Below, piece after piece: positions 6,735-13,908 of a stretch of DNA of 13,908 bases. Source of the DNA: Sulfurimonadaceae bacterium (GTDB taxonomy: Bacteria > Campylobacterota > Campylobacteria > Campylobacterales > Sulfurimonadaceae). Where the stretch lies: contig JAUWRZ010000018.1 of assembly GCA_030610325.1 (NCBI GenBank), positions 1 to 13,908 of the forward strand, in the 5' to 3' direction. Position numbers and translations under genes: made by a program. The notes below the pieces were generated by a model that was given only the letters and a program-made list of their open reading frames with translations, did no database searches and was not told the DNA's origin. Within the stretch, counting starts at the first letter, position 1. Every line of letters begins with the position of its first letter.

Positions 6735-9185
6735 TCAGCCCTTGATCACTAAGTTGACGAGCTTTTTAGGGACGACGATCTCTTTGACGATACTCTTGCC
6801 CTCTATCCATCGCTCTACTACCGCTTTGGCCTTTGCAATGATCTGCTCTTTTGTCTCGGCAGCATCTACCTCTATCTCTCCGCGTCTCTTACCATTGACG
6901 GAGACACCCATCGTAAAGGTGTCTACGACAAAGACCTCCTCTTTTAACGCCACTGGAGCAAGGTTCTTCCTCCCAAAGAGATTATCACTCAATTCCCAGG
7001 CTAGATGTGGTGCGATAGGCTCCATGATGGAGAGTAGGACCCAGTAGCCTTCCGTCCATACATCTGCACTCTCTTGTTCTGCCAATGCGTTCATCGCTTC
7101 CATGACTCCGGCGATCATGGTATTGAAGGTGTGACGCTCTTTGAAGACTTCCATAGAACGTTGAAGTGCCTCATAGACCTTCTTACGTGCCGCTTTCTCG
7201 TTCTTGTCCAGTGAAGCGTGATCGATCACAGGAAGCGTCTCACATGCATAAGCATTCGCAGAACGTTCGCTAAAGCGCTTTAGAAATCGGTATGCTCCCT
7301 CTACTGCTGAGTCGTTCCACTCCAGTTCCTGTGTCGGTGGTGCAGCAAAAAGGATGAAGAGTCGAGCCGTATCGGCACCATACTTCTCTATCAGTGCATC
7401 GGGATCGACGGTGTTGCCTTTGGACTTACTCATCTTTGCACCATCTTTGAGTACCATGCCCTGTGTCAACAGATGCTCAAACGGCTCATCAGCGTCCACA
7501 TAGCCCATATCTCGCAGGACTTTAGTGAAGAAACGGCTGTAGAGAAGATGTAAGATCGCATGTTCGATACCGCCGATGTAGTGGTCTACGTTCATCCAGT
7601 ACGAGAGTTCTTCCTTATCAAAAGCCTTCTCATCACGGATATCCAGTCCCGCTGTATAACGCAGGAAGTACCATGAGGACTGTACAAAGGTATCTAGTGT
7701 ATCGGTCTCACGTACCGCTTCGCCGCCACATTTCGGACAGTGACACTTTTTCCATGAAGCGTGATGATCAAGAGGATTACCCTCACCTGATATCTCTACA
7801 TCTTCAGGTAGTGCTACCGGCAGGTTCTCTTTCTTCTCTGTGACCAGTCCACATGATGGACAGTGGATAAACGGGATAGGTGCACCCCAGTATCGCTGAC
7901 GGCTGATACCCCAATCCTTAAGACGGAAGTTGACTACCTTCTTACCGATCTTCTCGGCTTCAAAGAAGTCCATTATCACTGCTTTGGCCTGCGTAGAGTC
8001 CAACCCGTCGAACTGTGCTGAGTCAAACATCACACCAGGCTCAGTGAACGCACCTTTCTCAGGGTAGTCCCCCTCTTTGGGACGGATTACCGGGATAATA
8101 GGCAGCGCATATTTTGTCGCAAACTCATAGTCACGGTCATCATGAGCCGGAACCGCCATGACCGCACCGCTACCATAGTCCATCAGGACAAAGTTCGCTA
8201 CCCAGACCGGGATCTTCTTACCCGTCAATGGATGGACGACCTCTATGCCAAGTGCTACGCCATGCTTATGCTTCTGACGTTCGATGGCACTGGTGTTCTT
8301 CATCGCAGTTATCTCTGCTGCGACACGGCTATCTAAGAGGTCGTTCTCTATCATATAGGTGACGATCTCATGTTCCGGTGCCAGCGCGGTGTAAGTCACT
8401 CCGTAGATAGTATCAGGACGAGTGGTAAAGACGGTGAACTGTTTGAACTGCTCGTTTACCTTTGCCTGTGAGATCTCATCGAGATGAAGATCGAACTCCA
8501 GACCGGTAGAGCGCCCTATCCAGTTCTCCTGCATAGTGAGGACCTGTTTCGGCCATTTATCCTTCAGTTTATCCAGATCATCAAGCAACTCTTGCGAGTA
8601 GTCAGAGATCTTGAGATAGTACTGGTTCATCTCTTTCTTGACTATCGGGGTATCACAGCGCCAGCAGCATCCATCTACTACCTGCTCATTAGCCAAAACA
8701 GTATGGTCGTTCGGACACCAGTTCAAAAAGGCTTTTTTACGGTAGAGGATGCCTTTGTCAAACATATCGATGATAAAACTCTGCTCGAACTTCGTGTAAA
8801 GTTCATCGGAGGTCGCGAACTCACGCTCTTTTGAGAAGGAGAGCCCCAAAGCGGCTAGTTCCTTACGCATATAGTCGATGTTCTCGTAGGTCCACTTCTT
8901 TGGATGGACCTTATGTTTGATAGCAGCGTTCTCTGCAGGCATACCGAAACTGTCCCAGCCGATAGGGTGCAGGACGTTCTTCCCCTGCTGACGGTAATGG
9001 CGAGCGAACGCATCACCGATGCTGTAGTTACGTACGTGCCCCATATGGATGCGGCCTGATGGGTAAGGGAACATACTCAAGATATATTTCTTCTCTTTAC
9101 TCAGGTCAGTCGATGGCTCAAAACTCTTCTCAGTATCCCAAAATCTCTGCCATTTTTTCTCGATCTCACTTGGTCTGTATTGCAA
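6735..9185 (-). CDS. leuS: Leucyl-tRNA synthetase
   Basis: LeuS is a class I aminoacyl-tRNA synthetase that charges tRNA-Leu in the cytosol. The 816-residue protein has the HIGH-type motif HMGH (47-50) after FPYPSGR, and KMSKS at 584-588. The CP1 editing domain shows TTRPDTIYG (254-262) and AVPAHDDRD (344-352), where the conserved aspartate that discriminates against mischarged tRNA is D349. Zinc-binding cysteines appear in NWCPND / CCWRC (157-177) and in a second CPSCG...CPKCG insertion. Length is normal for the bacterial family. The start codon is TTG, with AAGGA 7 nt upstream; the first codons ([15 protein letters not shown]) match the normal LeuS N-terminus, so this rare start is well supported. 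The gene follows an AT-rich 113-bp gap, likely begins a transcription unit, and is followed 8 nt later by lptE. Confidence 0.97.
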   Translation of the reverse strand: MQYRPSEIEKKWQRFWDTEKSFEPSTDLSKEKKYILSMFPYPSGRIHMGHVRNYSIGDAFARHYRQQGKNVLHPIGWDSFGMPAENAAIKHKVHPKKWTYENIDYMRKELAALGLSFSKEREFATSDELYTKFEQSFIIDMFDKGILYRKKAFLNWCPNDHTVLANEQVVDGCCWRCDTPIVKKEMNQYYLKISDYSQELLDDLDKLKDKWPKQVLTMQENWIGRSTGLEFDLHLDEISQAKVNEQFKQFTVFTTRPDTIYGVTYTALAPEHEIVTYMIENDLLDSRVAAEITAMKNTSAIERQKHKHGVALGIEVVHPLTGKKIPVWVANFVLMDYGSGAVMAVPAHDDRDYEFATKYALPIIPVIRPKEGDYPEKGAFTEPGVMFDSAQFDGLDSTQAKAVIMDFFEAEKIGKKVVNFRLKDWGISRQRYWGAPIPFIHCPSCGLVTEKKENLPVALPEDVEISGEGNPLDHHASWKKCHCPKCGGEAVRETDTLDTFVQSSWYFLRYTAGLDIRDEKAFDKEELSYWMNVDHYIGGIEHAILHLLYSRFFTKVLRDMGYVDADEPFEHLLTQGMVLKDGAKMSKSKGNTVDPDALIEKYGADTARLFILFAAPPTQELEWNDSAVEGAYRFLKRFSERSANAYACETLPVIDHASLDKNEKAARKKVYEALQRSMEVFKERHTFNTMIAGVMEAMNALAEQESADVWTEGYWVLLSIMEPIAPHLAWELSDNLFGRKNLAPVALKEEVFVVDTFTMGVSVNGKRRGEIEVDAAETKEQIIAKAKAVVERWIEGKSIVKEIVVPKKLVNLVIKG

Positions 9186-9220
9186 TTGTAGTTCCTTAGG
9201 GGGATTAGTAAATAATAATT

Positions 9221-9268
9221 ATTTGTAATTGGTAATGCAGAGATAGAAAGGTGTTACAAATTACAAAT
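9221..9268. repeat. Inverted repeat of TTACAAAT units upstream of leuS
   Basis: The left arm ATTTGTAATTGGTAA (9221-9235) and right arm TTACAAATTACAAAT (9254-9268) are complementary at 14 of 15 positions around an 18-nt loop. The right arm is itself a near-tandem of TTACAAAT. The very low GC suggests an operator, a promoter-proximal structure or a remnant of a dispersed intergenic repeat. The sequence alone does not decide among these. Confidence 0.6.
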
Positions 9269-9283
9269 GACTATAGAGCATAC

Positions 9284-9297
9284 CTCGCCGAAGCGAG
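9284..9297 (-). terminator. cUUCGg-capped hairpin directly after the small membrane protein gene
   Basis: On the minus strand CTCGC-TTCG-GCGAG starts 1 nt after the TGA stop of the 9299-9637 gene. The five-pair stem is closed by C-G around a UUCG tetraloop, an exceptionally stable RNA hairpin. It lacks a following U-run, so it is a weak or factor-assisted terminator at best. It may instead protect the 3' end of the upstream secDF message. Confidence 0.4.
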
Positions 9298-9298
9298 A

Positions 9299-9637
9299 TC
9301 AATACTCATCGCGGTTCTTGGAGCTTTCTATATAGACAAGACCCATAGAGAAGATATTTGCGATCAGGGCGCCAATGGCCAGAGCGATCGCCCAATCCAG
9401 GTTATCTGCCAGCTCAAGATAGATGAACGCAGGGATAAGGTGAAGGTCAGCGACAAGCGAACTTGCCAGTAGCTCTGCCGCAAGCAGGTTTCGCACACCT
9501 ATCTTCAAGATGGTCGAGACCAGGTTCAGGCTGGCTGCGACAAAGAGTGCGATCGATGTGTGCTCATACAAAAACCCTGCCGTTGACGTCAGACTCATCA
9601 ACGAAAAAAAGACATAGATGACTTTACCCCAATCCAT
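9299..9637 (-). CDS. Small conserved four-helix membrane protein (DUF6394-like)
   Basis: No function is known to me. The 112-residue product is strongly hydrophobic, with probable transmembrane helices at about 5-24, 27-46, 52-76 and 82-103 and a charged C-terminal tail (SSKNRDEY). Charged or polar residues inside the helical stretches (E56, D64 and H66 around helix 3, D81 at the start of helix 4) may be functional. It resembles the Campylobacterota family I recall as DUF6394 and occupies the HP1548 position between secF and leuS. AAGGGGA 6 nt before the ATG is a good RBS. It lies 32 bp after secF, so it is probably cotranscribed with yajC-secD-secF. A role beside the Sec accessory complex is only a hypothesis from position. 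Confidence 0.85.
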   Translation of the reverse strand: MDWGKVIYVFFSLMSLTSTAGFLYEHTSIALFVAASLNLVSTILKIGVRNLLAAELLASSLVADLHLIPAFIYLELADNLDWAIALAIGALIANIFSMGLVYIESSKNRDEY

Positions 9638-9669
9638 ACGTTCCCCTTATTTTATTTCGATCTTACTGT

Positions 9670-10641
9670 TTAGACCGTGCCCTGCTCATACTGAGCACGC
9701 ATACGATCTTTCTCGGCAGCTCGTTTTGCTTTCTCAGCAAGTTTACCACGATAGCCCTTGATATCAAATCCAAACCTCATCAAGACAGGTGATGCGACAA
9801 AGATCGAACTGTAGGTACCGACGACAATACCGACAAGCAGTGTAAAGGCAAAGCCATGGATGATCTCACCACCAAACATAAAGAGCGTAAAGACAACGAA
9901 GAACGTCGTCAATGAGGTCAGTGTCGTACGCGAGAGTGTACGCGTCACAGAACCATTGATCGACTCTGCCAGATCAGTGGTCTTGGAGGTAGTGATACCC
10001 TCACGGATACGGTCAAAGACGATGATGGTATCGTTGAGTGAGTAACCCAAGATCGTCAGTAACGCAGCCAGGACATCAAGGTTGACATCCAGACCGACGA
10101 GTACGATCGCCCCTATCGCTATAGAGATATCGTGGATCAGTGCGACGACAGAAGCGACCGCAAAACGCCACTCAAATCGGAAAGCCACATAGATCAAGAT
10201 CCCGATGGTCGCGAGAAGCAGGGACATGATCCCCTTCTCACGAAGTTCATTTCCAACTTTCGGTCCGACGATATCGACACGACGGATCTCAAACTTACCC
10301 GTATCATGAAGTGCTTCACGTGCCATATCACCGACATCAGTCGTGACACTGTCAGATGAGCTTTTCAGACGGATGATGATCTCTTCGGGTGAACCAAACT
10401 CTGTGATGGTCGCCCCATGAAAGACCTCGTTGACTTTAAGGTTCTCACGTATGAGATCGATCGGCGCAGCTTTATCATACTTCACTTGCACGATAGTACC
10501 ACCGGCAAAGTCGACACCGTAGTTCAGGCCTTTGGTAAAGAGCAGGACATACGAAGCCAGCACAAGCACGACAGAAAGGACCATTGCCGCTTTAGACTTG
10601 CCCATGAAGTCATAGGTCTTTGTGTTTTTAAAGAACTCCAT
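9670..10641 (-). CDS. secF: SecF, protein translocase accessory subunit
   Basis: SecF pairs with SecD in the inner membrane and uses the proton-motive force to pull exported proteins across SecYEG. The 323-residue product has TM1 at about 18-36, then GVDFAGGT (42-49), a periplasmic P1 domain (about 50-130), VGPKVG (125-130), and five further helices. TM4 carries the conserved GYSLNDTIIVFDRIRE block (199-214), with D204 and R211 in the proton-relay region. The C-terminal tail is basic (KAKRAAEKDRMRAQ), as in many SecF proteins. Its ATG overlaps the secD stop by one base (TAATG), with AGGA just upstream, so translation is coupled. Length is normal and no residue looks degenerate. Confidence 0.97.
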   Translation of the reverse strand: MEFFKNTKTYDFMGKSKAAMVLSVVLVLASYVLLFTKGLNYGVDFAGGTIVQVKYDKAAPIDLIRENLKVNEVFHGATITEFGSPEEIIIRLKSSSDSVTTDVGDMAREALHDTGKFEIRRVDIVGPKVGNELREKGIMSLLLATIGILIYVAFRFEWRFAVASVVALIHDISIAIGAIVLVGLDVNLDVLAALLTILGYSLNDTIIVFDRIREGITTSKTTDLAESINGSVTRTLSRTTLTSLTTFFVVFTLFMFGGEIIHGFAFTLLVGIVVGTYSSIFVASPVLMRFGFDIKGYRGKLAEKAKRAAEKDRMRAQYEQGTV

Positions 10642-12218
10642 TATTTATCCTCCTTTATACCAAACCAGAAGGCTTTATTATGACTCTTACTGATACGTGA
10701 TTCCAGCATGGTATAAATACCATGGGTTCCCAAGATCGCGGTGACCATGGAAGCCAAAATACCGATACTGATGGTGATCGCGAAGCCTTTTATCGCCCCT
10801 GTACCATAAGCGTAGAGTACGACTGCGGCTATCAGTGTCGTGATGTTCGCATCCAAGATCGCACGTACCGCGTTCTCATACCCCTGCTCTATCGCTTTAT
10901 GGATGGAGACACCCTGATAGAGTAGTTCACGTATACGCTCCGAAATAATGACATTCGCATCGACAGCCATACCGACCGTCAGGACGATACCTGCCATACC
11001 CGGCAGCGTCAATGTCGCACCGAAGAGCGCCATAACTGCGAGGATGATAAAGAGGTTCGCGATCAGCGCGATGTTCGCGATGACACCGGCAGCACGGTAG
11101 TAGGCGACCATAAAGATGACGACTAACAAGAAACCGCCAAGTAGTGCGATCATACTGGCTCGGATACTGTCCGCACCGAGGCTCGGCCCGACAGAACGTT
11201 TCTCCATCATGTAGATAGGAGCGAGCAGTGCACCTGAGCGCAGTGCGATCGCAAGGTCCTGCGCCTCTTGCAAGGTGTAGTTACCGCTGATCTGACCGCT
11301 TCCGCCGCCAATACGCTCATTGATGACTGGAGCCGAGTAGACCTCACCATCAAGTACGATAGCCAGGTGATTACCTACATTTCTGCCGGTAAAATCACCA
11401 AAGATCTGTGCTCCTTCAGCGTTGAGACTGAAGTTGATCTGTGGACGATTACTCTGATCAAAACCTACGGAAGCATCTGTCAGCATCCCGCCATCTAAGA
11501 TAGGGATCTCTTTTATGAGGTGTTTGACACCCTCTTGCGCCGCATCGGGCAAGATGACATCGCCGTAAGAAGCTGCTTCAGACTCGGTCATCTGATAGAC
11601 GCGCATCTTGCGGTCTTCATCAAGGGCCATCATCTCAAGCTTGGCTGCACGCGAGATAAGATCACGTGCACGCTGCTCCTCCTCTTGTGTCTTGATGCCG
11701 GGAAGTTCCACAAGGATCTTCTCTTCACCTTGACGAGCGACTGTCGGTTCCGCCAGACCAAACTGGTCAAGGCGGTTACGGATAGTCTCTATCGCCTGAT
11801 CGACTGACTGTTTCTTTGTCTCTATGACAGACTCTGGAGTCAGTGAGATTCGATAATCCTCACCACTGATATCGACTTTGATACCTTCGATCTCTTTTAG
11901 CATCTCATCGATCAGTTTAGCTTCATCCTCATCGAGGATGTTAAACGTGACTGATGACTCTTTAGGAGAGAGACCGTCTATAAGGATGTCGTTTTTATCT
12001 GTGTAGTGCTTGATACCCGAAGCGATGGACTTCAGACGTGACTTGACAGCCTCTTCGGTCTTGACTCCAAGCAGCATATGAAGTCCACCCTGGAGGTCAA
12101 GGCCCAAAGTGATCTTGGCGCCTTTCTCCGTCTGTAGCAGTGATGGGATCGAGAAGAAGATGCCGAACAAGATCGTCGCGGCAAAGATGACTATGCGGTA
12201 ATTAAGCTTCATCCTCAT
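10641..12218 (-). CDS. secD: SecD, protein translocase accessory subunit
   Basis: SecD is the larger partner of SecF. Of 525 residues, TM1 is about 8-27, GLDLQGGLHMLLGV (39-52) marks the entry to the large periplasmic P1 region, and the P1 head spans about 130-335 (IETIRNRLDQFGLAEP, VARQGEEKILVELPG, ALRSGALLAPI). The C-terminal five-helix bundle starts near 350 and contains VGPSLG (343-348) and VGMAVDANVIISERIRE (415-431), with the conserved D420. The length suits Campylobacterota SecD, shorter than the 615 aa of E. coli. The start lies inside yajC (17-nt overlap); ATG at 12218 and 12212 are both possible and neither has a strong RBS, which favours coupling to yajC translation. Confidence 0.97.
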   Translation of the reverse strand: MRMKLNYRIVIFAATILFGIFFSIPSLLQTEKGAKITLGLDLQGGLHMLLGVKTEEAVKSRLKSIASGIKHYTDKNDILIDGLSPKESSVTFNILDEDEAKLIDEMLKEIEGIKVDISGEDYRISLTPESVIETKKQSVDQAIETIRNRLDQFGLAEPTVARQGEEKILVELPGIKTQEEEQRARDLISRAAKLEMMALDEDRKMRVYQMTESEAASYGDVILPDAAQEGVKHLIKEIPILDGGMLTDASVGFDQSNRPQINFSLNAEGAQIFGDFTGRNVGNHLAIVLDGEVYSAPVINERIGGGSGQISGNYTLQEAQDLAIALRSGALLAPIYMMEKRSVGPSLGADSIRASMIALLGGFLLVVIFMVAYYRAAGVIANIALIANLFIILAVMALFGATLTLPGMAGIVLTVGMAVDANVIISERIRELLYQGVSIHKAIEQGYENAVRAILDANITTLIAAVVLYAYGTGAIKGFAITISIGILASMVTAILGTHGIYTMLESRISKSHNKAFWFGIKEDK

Positions 12219-12468
12219 ACTTTCGACTGACAGCTTCTTTGTCCAGCTTCACGACTACATCATCATTGAGCTTGACACTGTAAAACGTATCTTCGACCTT
12301 TTTGACTACCGCGATCAGACCACCGTTTGTGACGATCTTGTCACCTTTAGTAAGGGCCTCAAGCATCTCTTTGTGTTTTTTAGCCTGCTGCTGCTGTGGG
12401 CGGATGATGATAAAGTACATGATCCCGATCAAAAAGATAAACGGGAGTAACTGTGAAAGTATTTCCAT
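12202..12468 (-). CDS. yajC: YajC, Sec translocon accessory membrane protein
   Basis: YajC is a small inner-membrane protein of the SecDF-YajC complex. The 88-residue product has one N-terminal transmembrane helix (about 5-23), the diagnostic IIRPQQQQAKKHKEM segment (21-35), and a small cytoplasmic domain with KGDKIVTNGGLIAVV (41-55). Length and motif are typical. AAGGA lies 10 nt before the ATG. It is first in the yajC-secD-secF-small membrane protein unit, and its promoter lies in the divergent region shared with lnt. Confidence 0.96.
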   Translation of the reverse strand: MEILSQLLPFIFLIGIMYFIIIRPQQQQAKKHKEMLEALTKGDKIVTNGGLIAVVKKVEDTFYSVKLNDDVVVKLDKEAVSRKYEDEA

Positions 12469-12500
12469 TGTGACAATGTCCTTGCGTAAAAAATTGAGGC

Positions 12501-12506
12501 ATTATA
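12501..12506 (-). promoter_or_regulatory. -10 box of the yajC-secDF operon promoter
   Basis: The minus strand reads AAAGTATAATGCC, with a consensus TATAAT at 12501-12506. Transcription would start near 12494 and leave a leader of about 25 nt carrying the yajC RBS (AAGGA). No clear -35 is seen, as usual in Campylobacterota. A perfect palindrome abuts the upstream side of the -10. Confidence 0.6.
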
Positions 12507-12507
12507 C

Positions 12508-12524
12508 TTTAGAGCAGCTCTAAA
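12508..12524. promoter_or_regulatory. 17-bp perfect palindrome, candidate operator of yajC-secDF
   Basis: TTTAGAGCAGCTCTAAA has 8-bp arms around one central base. It lies one base upstream of the yajC -10 box, within the -35/-10 spacer. Location and symmetry suit a dimeric repressor site; no regulator can be named. It is unlikely to be a terminator, since no gene ends here. Confidence 0.4.
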
Positions 12525-12584
12525 TATCATTAAATGCGATAGGATCAGAAACACGCCAGCTGCCGAACGCATCCTCAACTCAGG

Positions 12585-12590
12585 TATAAT
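12585..12590 (+). promoter_or_regulatory. -10 box of the lnt promoter
   Basis: A consensus TATAAT at 12585-12590 is followed by TCCGGG and then the lnt ATG at 12597. With normal spacing, transcription would begin at or next to the A of the ATG, giving a leaderless message. No RBS precedes the ATG and no -35 consensus is visible. The region 12469-12596 between yajC and lnt contains no gene. Confidence 0.5.
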
Positions 12591-12596
12591 TCCGGG

Positions 12597-13835
12597 ATGC
12601 AAGCCCTATCAACCATCAACTACAGACTACCACCACTCTTGGAGGACCTGCTCCGAGCGATGATCATCGCCGTAAGCTTCTCTGCGTTCATCTACTTTGC
12701 CCACTGGGACATGACCATGTCTGGTCTGGAGACACTTCTGGGACTCGTCGCACTTTGGGCTTTCCTGACACAGGAAAGACGAGTCCTGCTCTTTAGCGGC
12801 TACCTCATCGGCCTGCTCTGGTTTTACTGGATAGGTTACAGTTTCGAGTATAACGGGGTCGGCTGGTTGACACCTATCATCACCATCTTTTTCGGTTTTG
12901 TCTATCTGCTCTTCTTTGGTGTCCTCAGCTTCACCCACAATGTCTGGATACGTGCGGCCTTGCTTTTTGGCCTTACTTATGTAGAACCCTTTGATTATAA
13001 TTGGCTGCAGCCAGAGCTTATCTTCATCAACAGCTATTTTGGCATCGAGAAGTGGCAGTTTGCCCTGATATTAGCTACCCTGGCTCTCTTCATAACGCTA
13101 AAAGAGCGTTGGCGATACGCGGCACTGCTTCTACTTGCCGGAGCCATCTCCTTTCCTACTCCGGTAAGGGAACTGCCACCGCTTAAGATAGACCTTGTCG
13201 CTACAGACTTACCACAAGAGGAGAAGTGGCTGCCTCATAAACGCAGGGAGTTCATCCGACAAAACCTCGATGCCATCGACAAGTCTATAGATGAAGGCTA
13301 CGACATCGTCGTGCTGCCCGAGTCCGCTTTCCCTCTCTATCTCAACCATGCACCGGACCTGACTAACCAGCTTCTTATGCGGTCATTTGAGATCAGCATC
13401 ATCACTGGCGCACTTTTTGAGGAGAACGGACAGAACTACAACGTCACCTATCAGTTCACAGACGGCCGCTATACCATCGCCAAGAAGATGGTCCTCGTAC
13501 CCTTTGGTGAGTATGTCCCTCTTCCCAAGTTTGCACAGGAGTGGATAAACCAGACCTTCTTTGCCGGTTCATCTGACTACATCAGCGCGACAGAACCGAC
13601 AGACCTCATCGTCGGCGACACGACCTTCCGTAATGCTGTCTGTTATGAAGCCACCTGCGAAGAGATCTACGAGGGTGACCCCGACTTCATGATAGCCATA
13701 AGCAACAACGCCTGGTTCACACCCTCCATCGAGCCCACACTACAGCGACTGTTGATGCGCTACTACGCTAAAAAGCACGACACCATCATCTTTCATGCGG
13801 CAAATAGTGATGGGACGGGGATCGTACTGCCGTAG
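12597..13835 (+). CDS. lnt: Apolipoprotein N-acyltransferase Lnt, short C-terminus
   Basis: Lnt transfers the third acyl chain to the N-terminal cysteine of lipoproteins in the inner membrane. The N-terminal half (about 20-188) has some six transmembrane helices; the nitrilase-like periplasmic domain starts near 197. The catalytic triad is visible: E242 (LPESAFP), K297 (KKMVLVPFGEYVP) and C349 (VCYE), plus E305 and W373 (NAWF), which match important E. coli residues. It has 412 residues against 512 in E. coli and stops soon after HAANSDGTGIVLP. E. coli Lnt continues through the end of the nitrilase fold and a last membrane helix. This may be a family trait or a truncation. The ATG at 12597 has no RBS; another ATG at 12660 has GGAGGA 13 nt upstream but would clip the N-terminus just before the first helix. 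Confidence 0.93.
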   Translation: MQALSTINYRLPPLLEDLLRAMIIAVSFSAFIYFAHWDMTMSGLETLLGLVALWAFLTQERRVLLFSGYLIGLLWFYWIGYSFEYNGVGWLTPIITIFFGFVYLLFFGVLSFTHNVWIRAALLFGLTYVEPFDYNWLQPELIFINSYFGIEKWQFALILATLALFITLKERWRYAALLLLAGAISFPTPVRELPPLKIDLVATDLPQEEKWLPHKRREFIRQNLDAIDKSIDEGYDIVVLPESAFPLYLNHAPDLTNQLLMRSFEISIITGALFEENGQNYNVTYQFTDGRYTIAKKMVLVPFGEYVPLPKFAQEWINQTFFAGSSDYISATEPTDLIVGDTTFRNAVCYEATCEEIYEGDPDFMIAISNNAWFTPSIEPTLQRLLMRYYAKKHDTIIFHAANSDGTGIVLP

Positions 13836-13837
13836 GG

Positions 13838-13849
13838 CTCTTTAAAGAG
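13838..13849. repeat. 12-bp palindrome just after lnt
   Basis: CTCTTTAAAGAG is a perfect palindrome two bases after the lnt stop codon. It is AT-rich in the centre and has no T-run after it, so a terminator function is weak. Its position directly after the gene is the main reason to list it. Confidence 0.3.
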
Positions 13850-13863
13850 TAGTTATAAGGTCT

Positions 13864-13899
13864 GGAGTCGGAAGGCTTTGCCTCCGCAGTTCGGGAGTC
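13864..13899. repeat. Hairpin and short direct repeat at the right end of the window
   Basis: CGGAAGGC-TTT-GCCTCCG (13869-13886) forms a seven-pair stem with one bulged A. It is flanked by GGAGTC at 13864-13869 and again at 13894-13899. The stretch after lnt (13836-13908) has no recognisable gene. It could be the edge of a dispersed intergenic repeat or a weak terminator; the window ends too soon to tell. Confidence 0.3.
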
Positions 13900-13908
13900 A
13901 TAGTGGCG

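Larger units (their letters stand above)
9186..9298 (-). promoter_or_regulatory. AT-rich leuS upstream region with candidate -10 boxes
   Basis: This gap is visibly richer in A/T than its flanks. Minus-strand -10-like hexamers are TATTAT at 9212-9217 (leader about 20 nt) and TATAGT at 9270-9275. Neither has a good -35, which is normal for Campylobacterota sigma-70 promoters. AAGGA just before the TTG start is the leuS RBS. No T-box element is visible and the gap is too short for a full one. The promoter call is inference. Confidence 0.3.

Noticed and set aside
9186..9298. T-box riboswitch controlling leuS
   Set aside because: The gap is only 113 bp and shows neither the conserved T-box sequence nor an antiterminator/terminator pair; T-boxes are also not expected in Campylobacterota.
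9251..9472. Plus-strand 73-codon frame near the leuS upstream gap
   Set aside because: It is antisense to the small membrane protein, which has a good RBS, transmembrane helices and conserved synteny.
12627..12938. Minus-strand 103-codon frame inside lnt
   Set aside because: Highly charged antisense product opposite well-defined Lnt transmembrane helices.
13833..13908. Frameshift splitting off a C-terminal part of lnt
   Set aside because: All three forward frames after the stop were read; two close quickly and the third gives no Lnt-like tail before the window ends.
1..13908. CRISPR arrays, tRNA/rRNA genes, insertion sequences, defence or toxin-antitoxin genes
   Set aside because: No regular direct repeats, no tRNA cloverleaf or rRNA sequence, and no transposase or defence motifs were seen; nearly all the sequence is accounted for by housekeeping genes.

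Overview
The window reads as a chromosomal housekeeping segment from a Campylobacterota (Epsilonproteobacteria) genome. The gene order mfd - bactofilin - M23 peptidase - folC - lptE - leuS - small membrane protein - secF - secD - yajC matches, from memory, the Helicobacter pylori HP1541-HP1551 block. A neighbouring lnt is as I remember it in Campylobacter jejuni. Base composition looks mid-range rather than AT-rich, which favours a free-living sulfur-oxidiser type (Sulfurovum- or Sulfuricurvum-like) over Campylobacter or Helicobacter. That genus-level guess is inference only.

Layout: everything from 12468 down to 1 is on the minus strand. In transcription order it holds yajC, secD and secF (preprotein translocase accessory complex), a small four-helix membrane protein, a 113-bp AT-rich gap, leuS, lptE, a GGDEF diguanylate cyclase, folC, an M23 endopeptidase, a bactofilin, a 133-bp gap, and mfd. 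The mfd gene runs off the left edge, so about 679 N-terminal residues are present. Junctions are very tight: overlaps of 17, 1, 11, 11 and 103 nt, and gaps of 8, 8 and 32 nt. This suggests two transcription units in series (yajC to the small membrane protein, and leuS to bactofilin), with mfd probably having its own promoter. The only plus-strand gene is lnt (12597-13835), which diverges from yajC across a compact promoter region. No rRNA, tRNA, CRISPR array or insertion sequence was found.

Functionally the block is rich in envelope genes: Sec export, outer-membrane LPS assembly (LptE), peptidoglycan trimming and cell shape (M23 plus bactofilin), and lipoprotein maturation (Lnt). Leucine charging, folate polyglutamylation and transcription-coupled repair genes share the same transcripts. 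I do not see a wholly new system. The points that merit a second look are a 103-nt overlap in which the bactofilin start is buried in the peptidase gene, an apparently intact c-di-GMP synthase with an unrecognised N-terminal half inside the envelope operon, a perfect 17-bp palindrome abutting the yajC -10 box, a probable leaderless lnt transcript, an AT-rich inverted repeat before leuS, and unusual start codons on leuS and folC.
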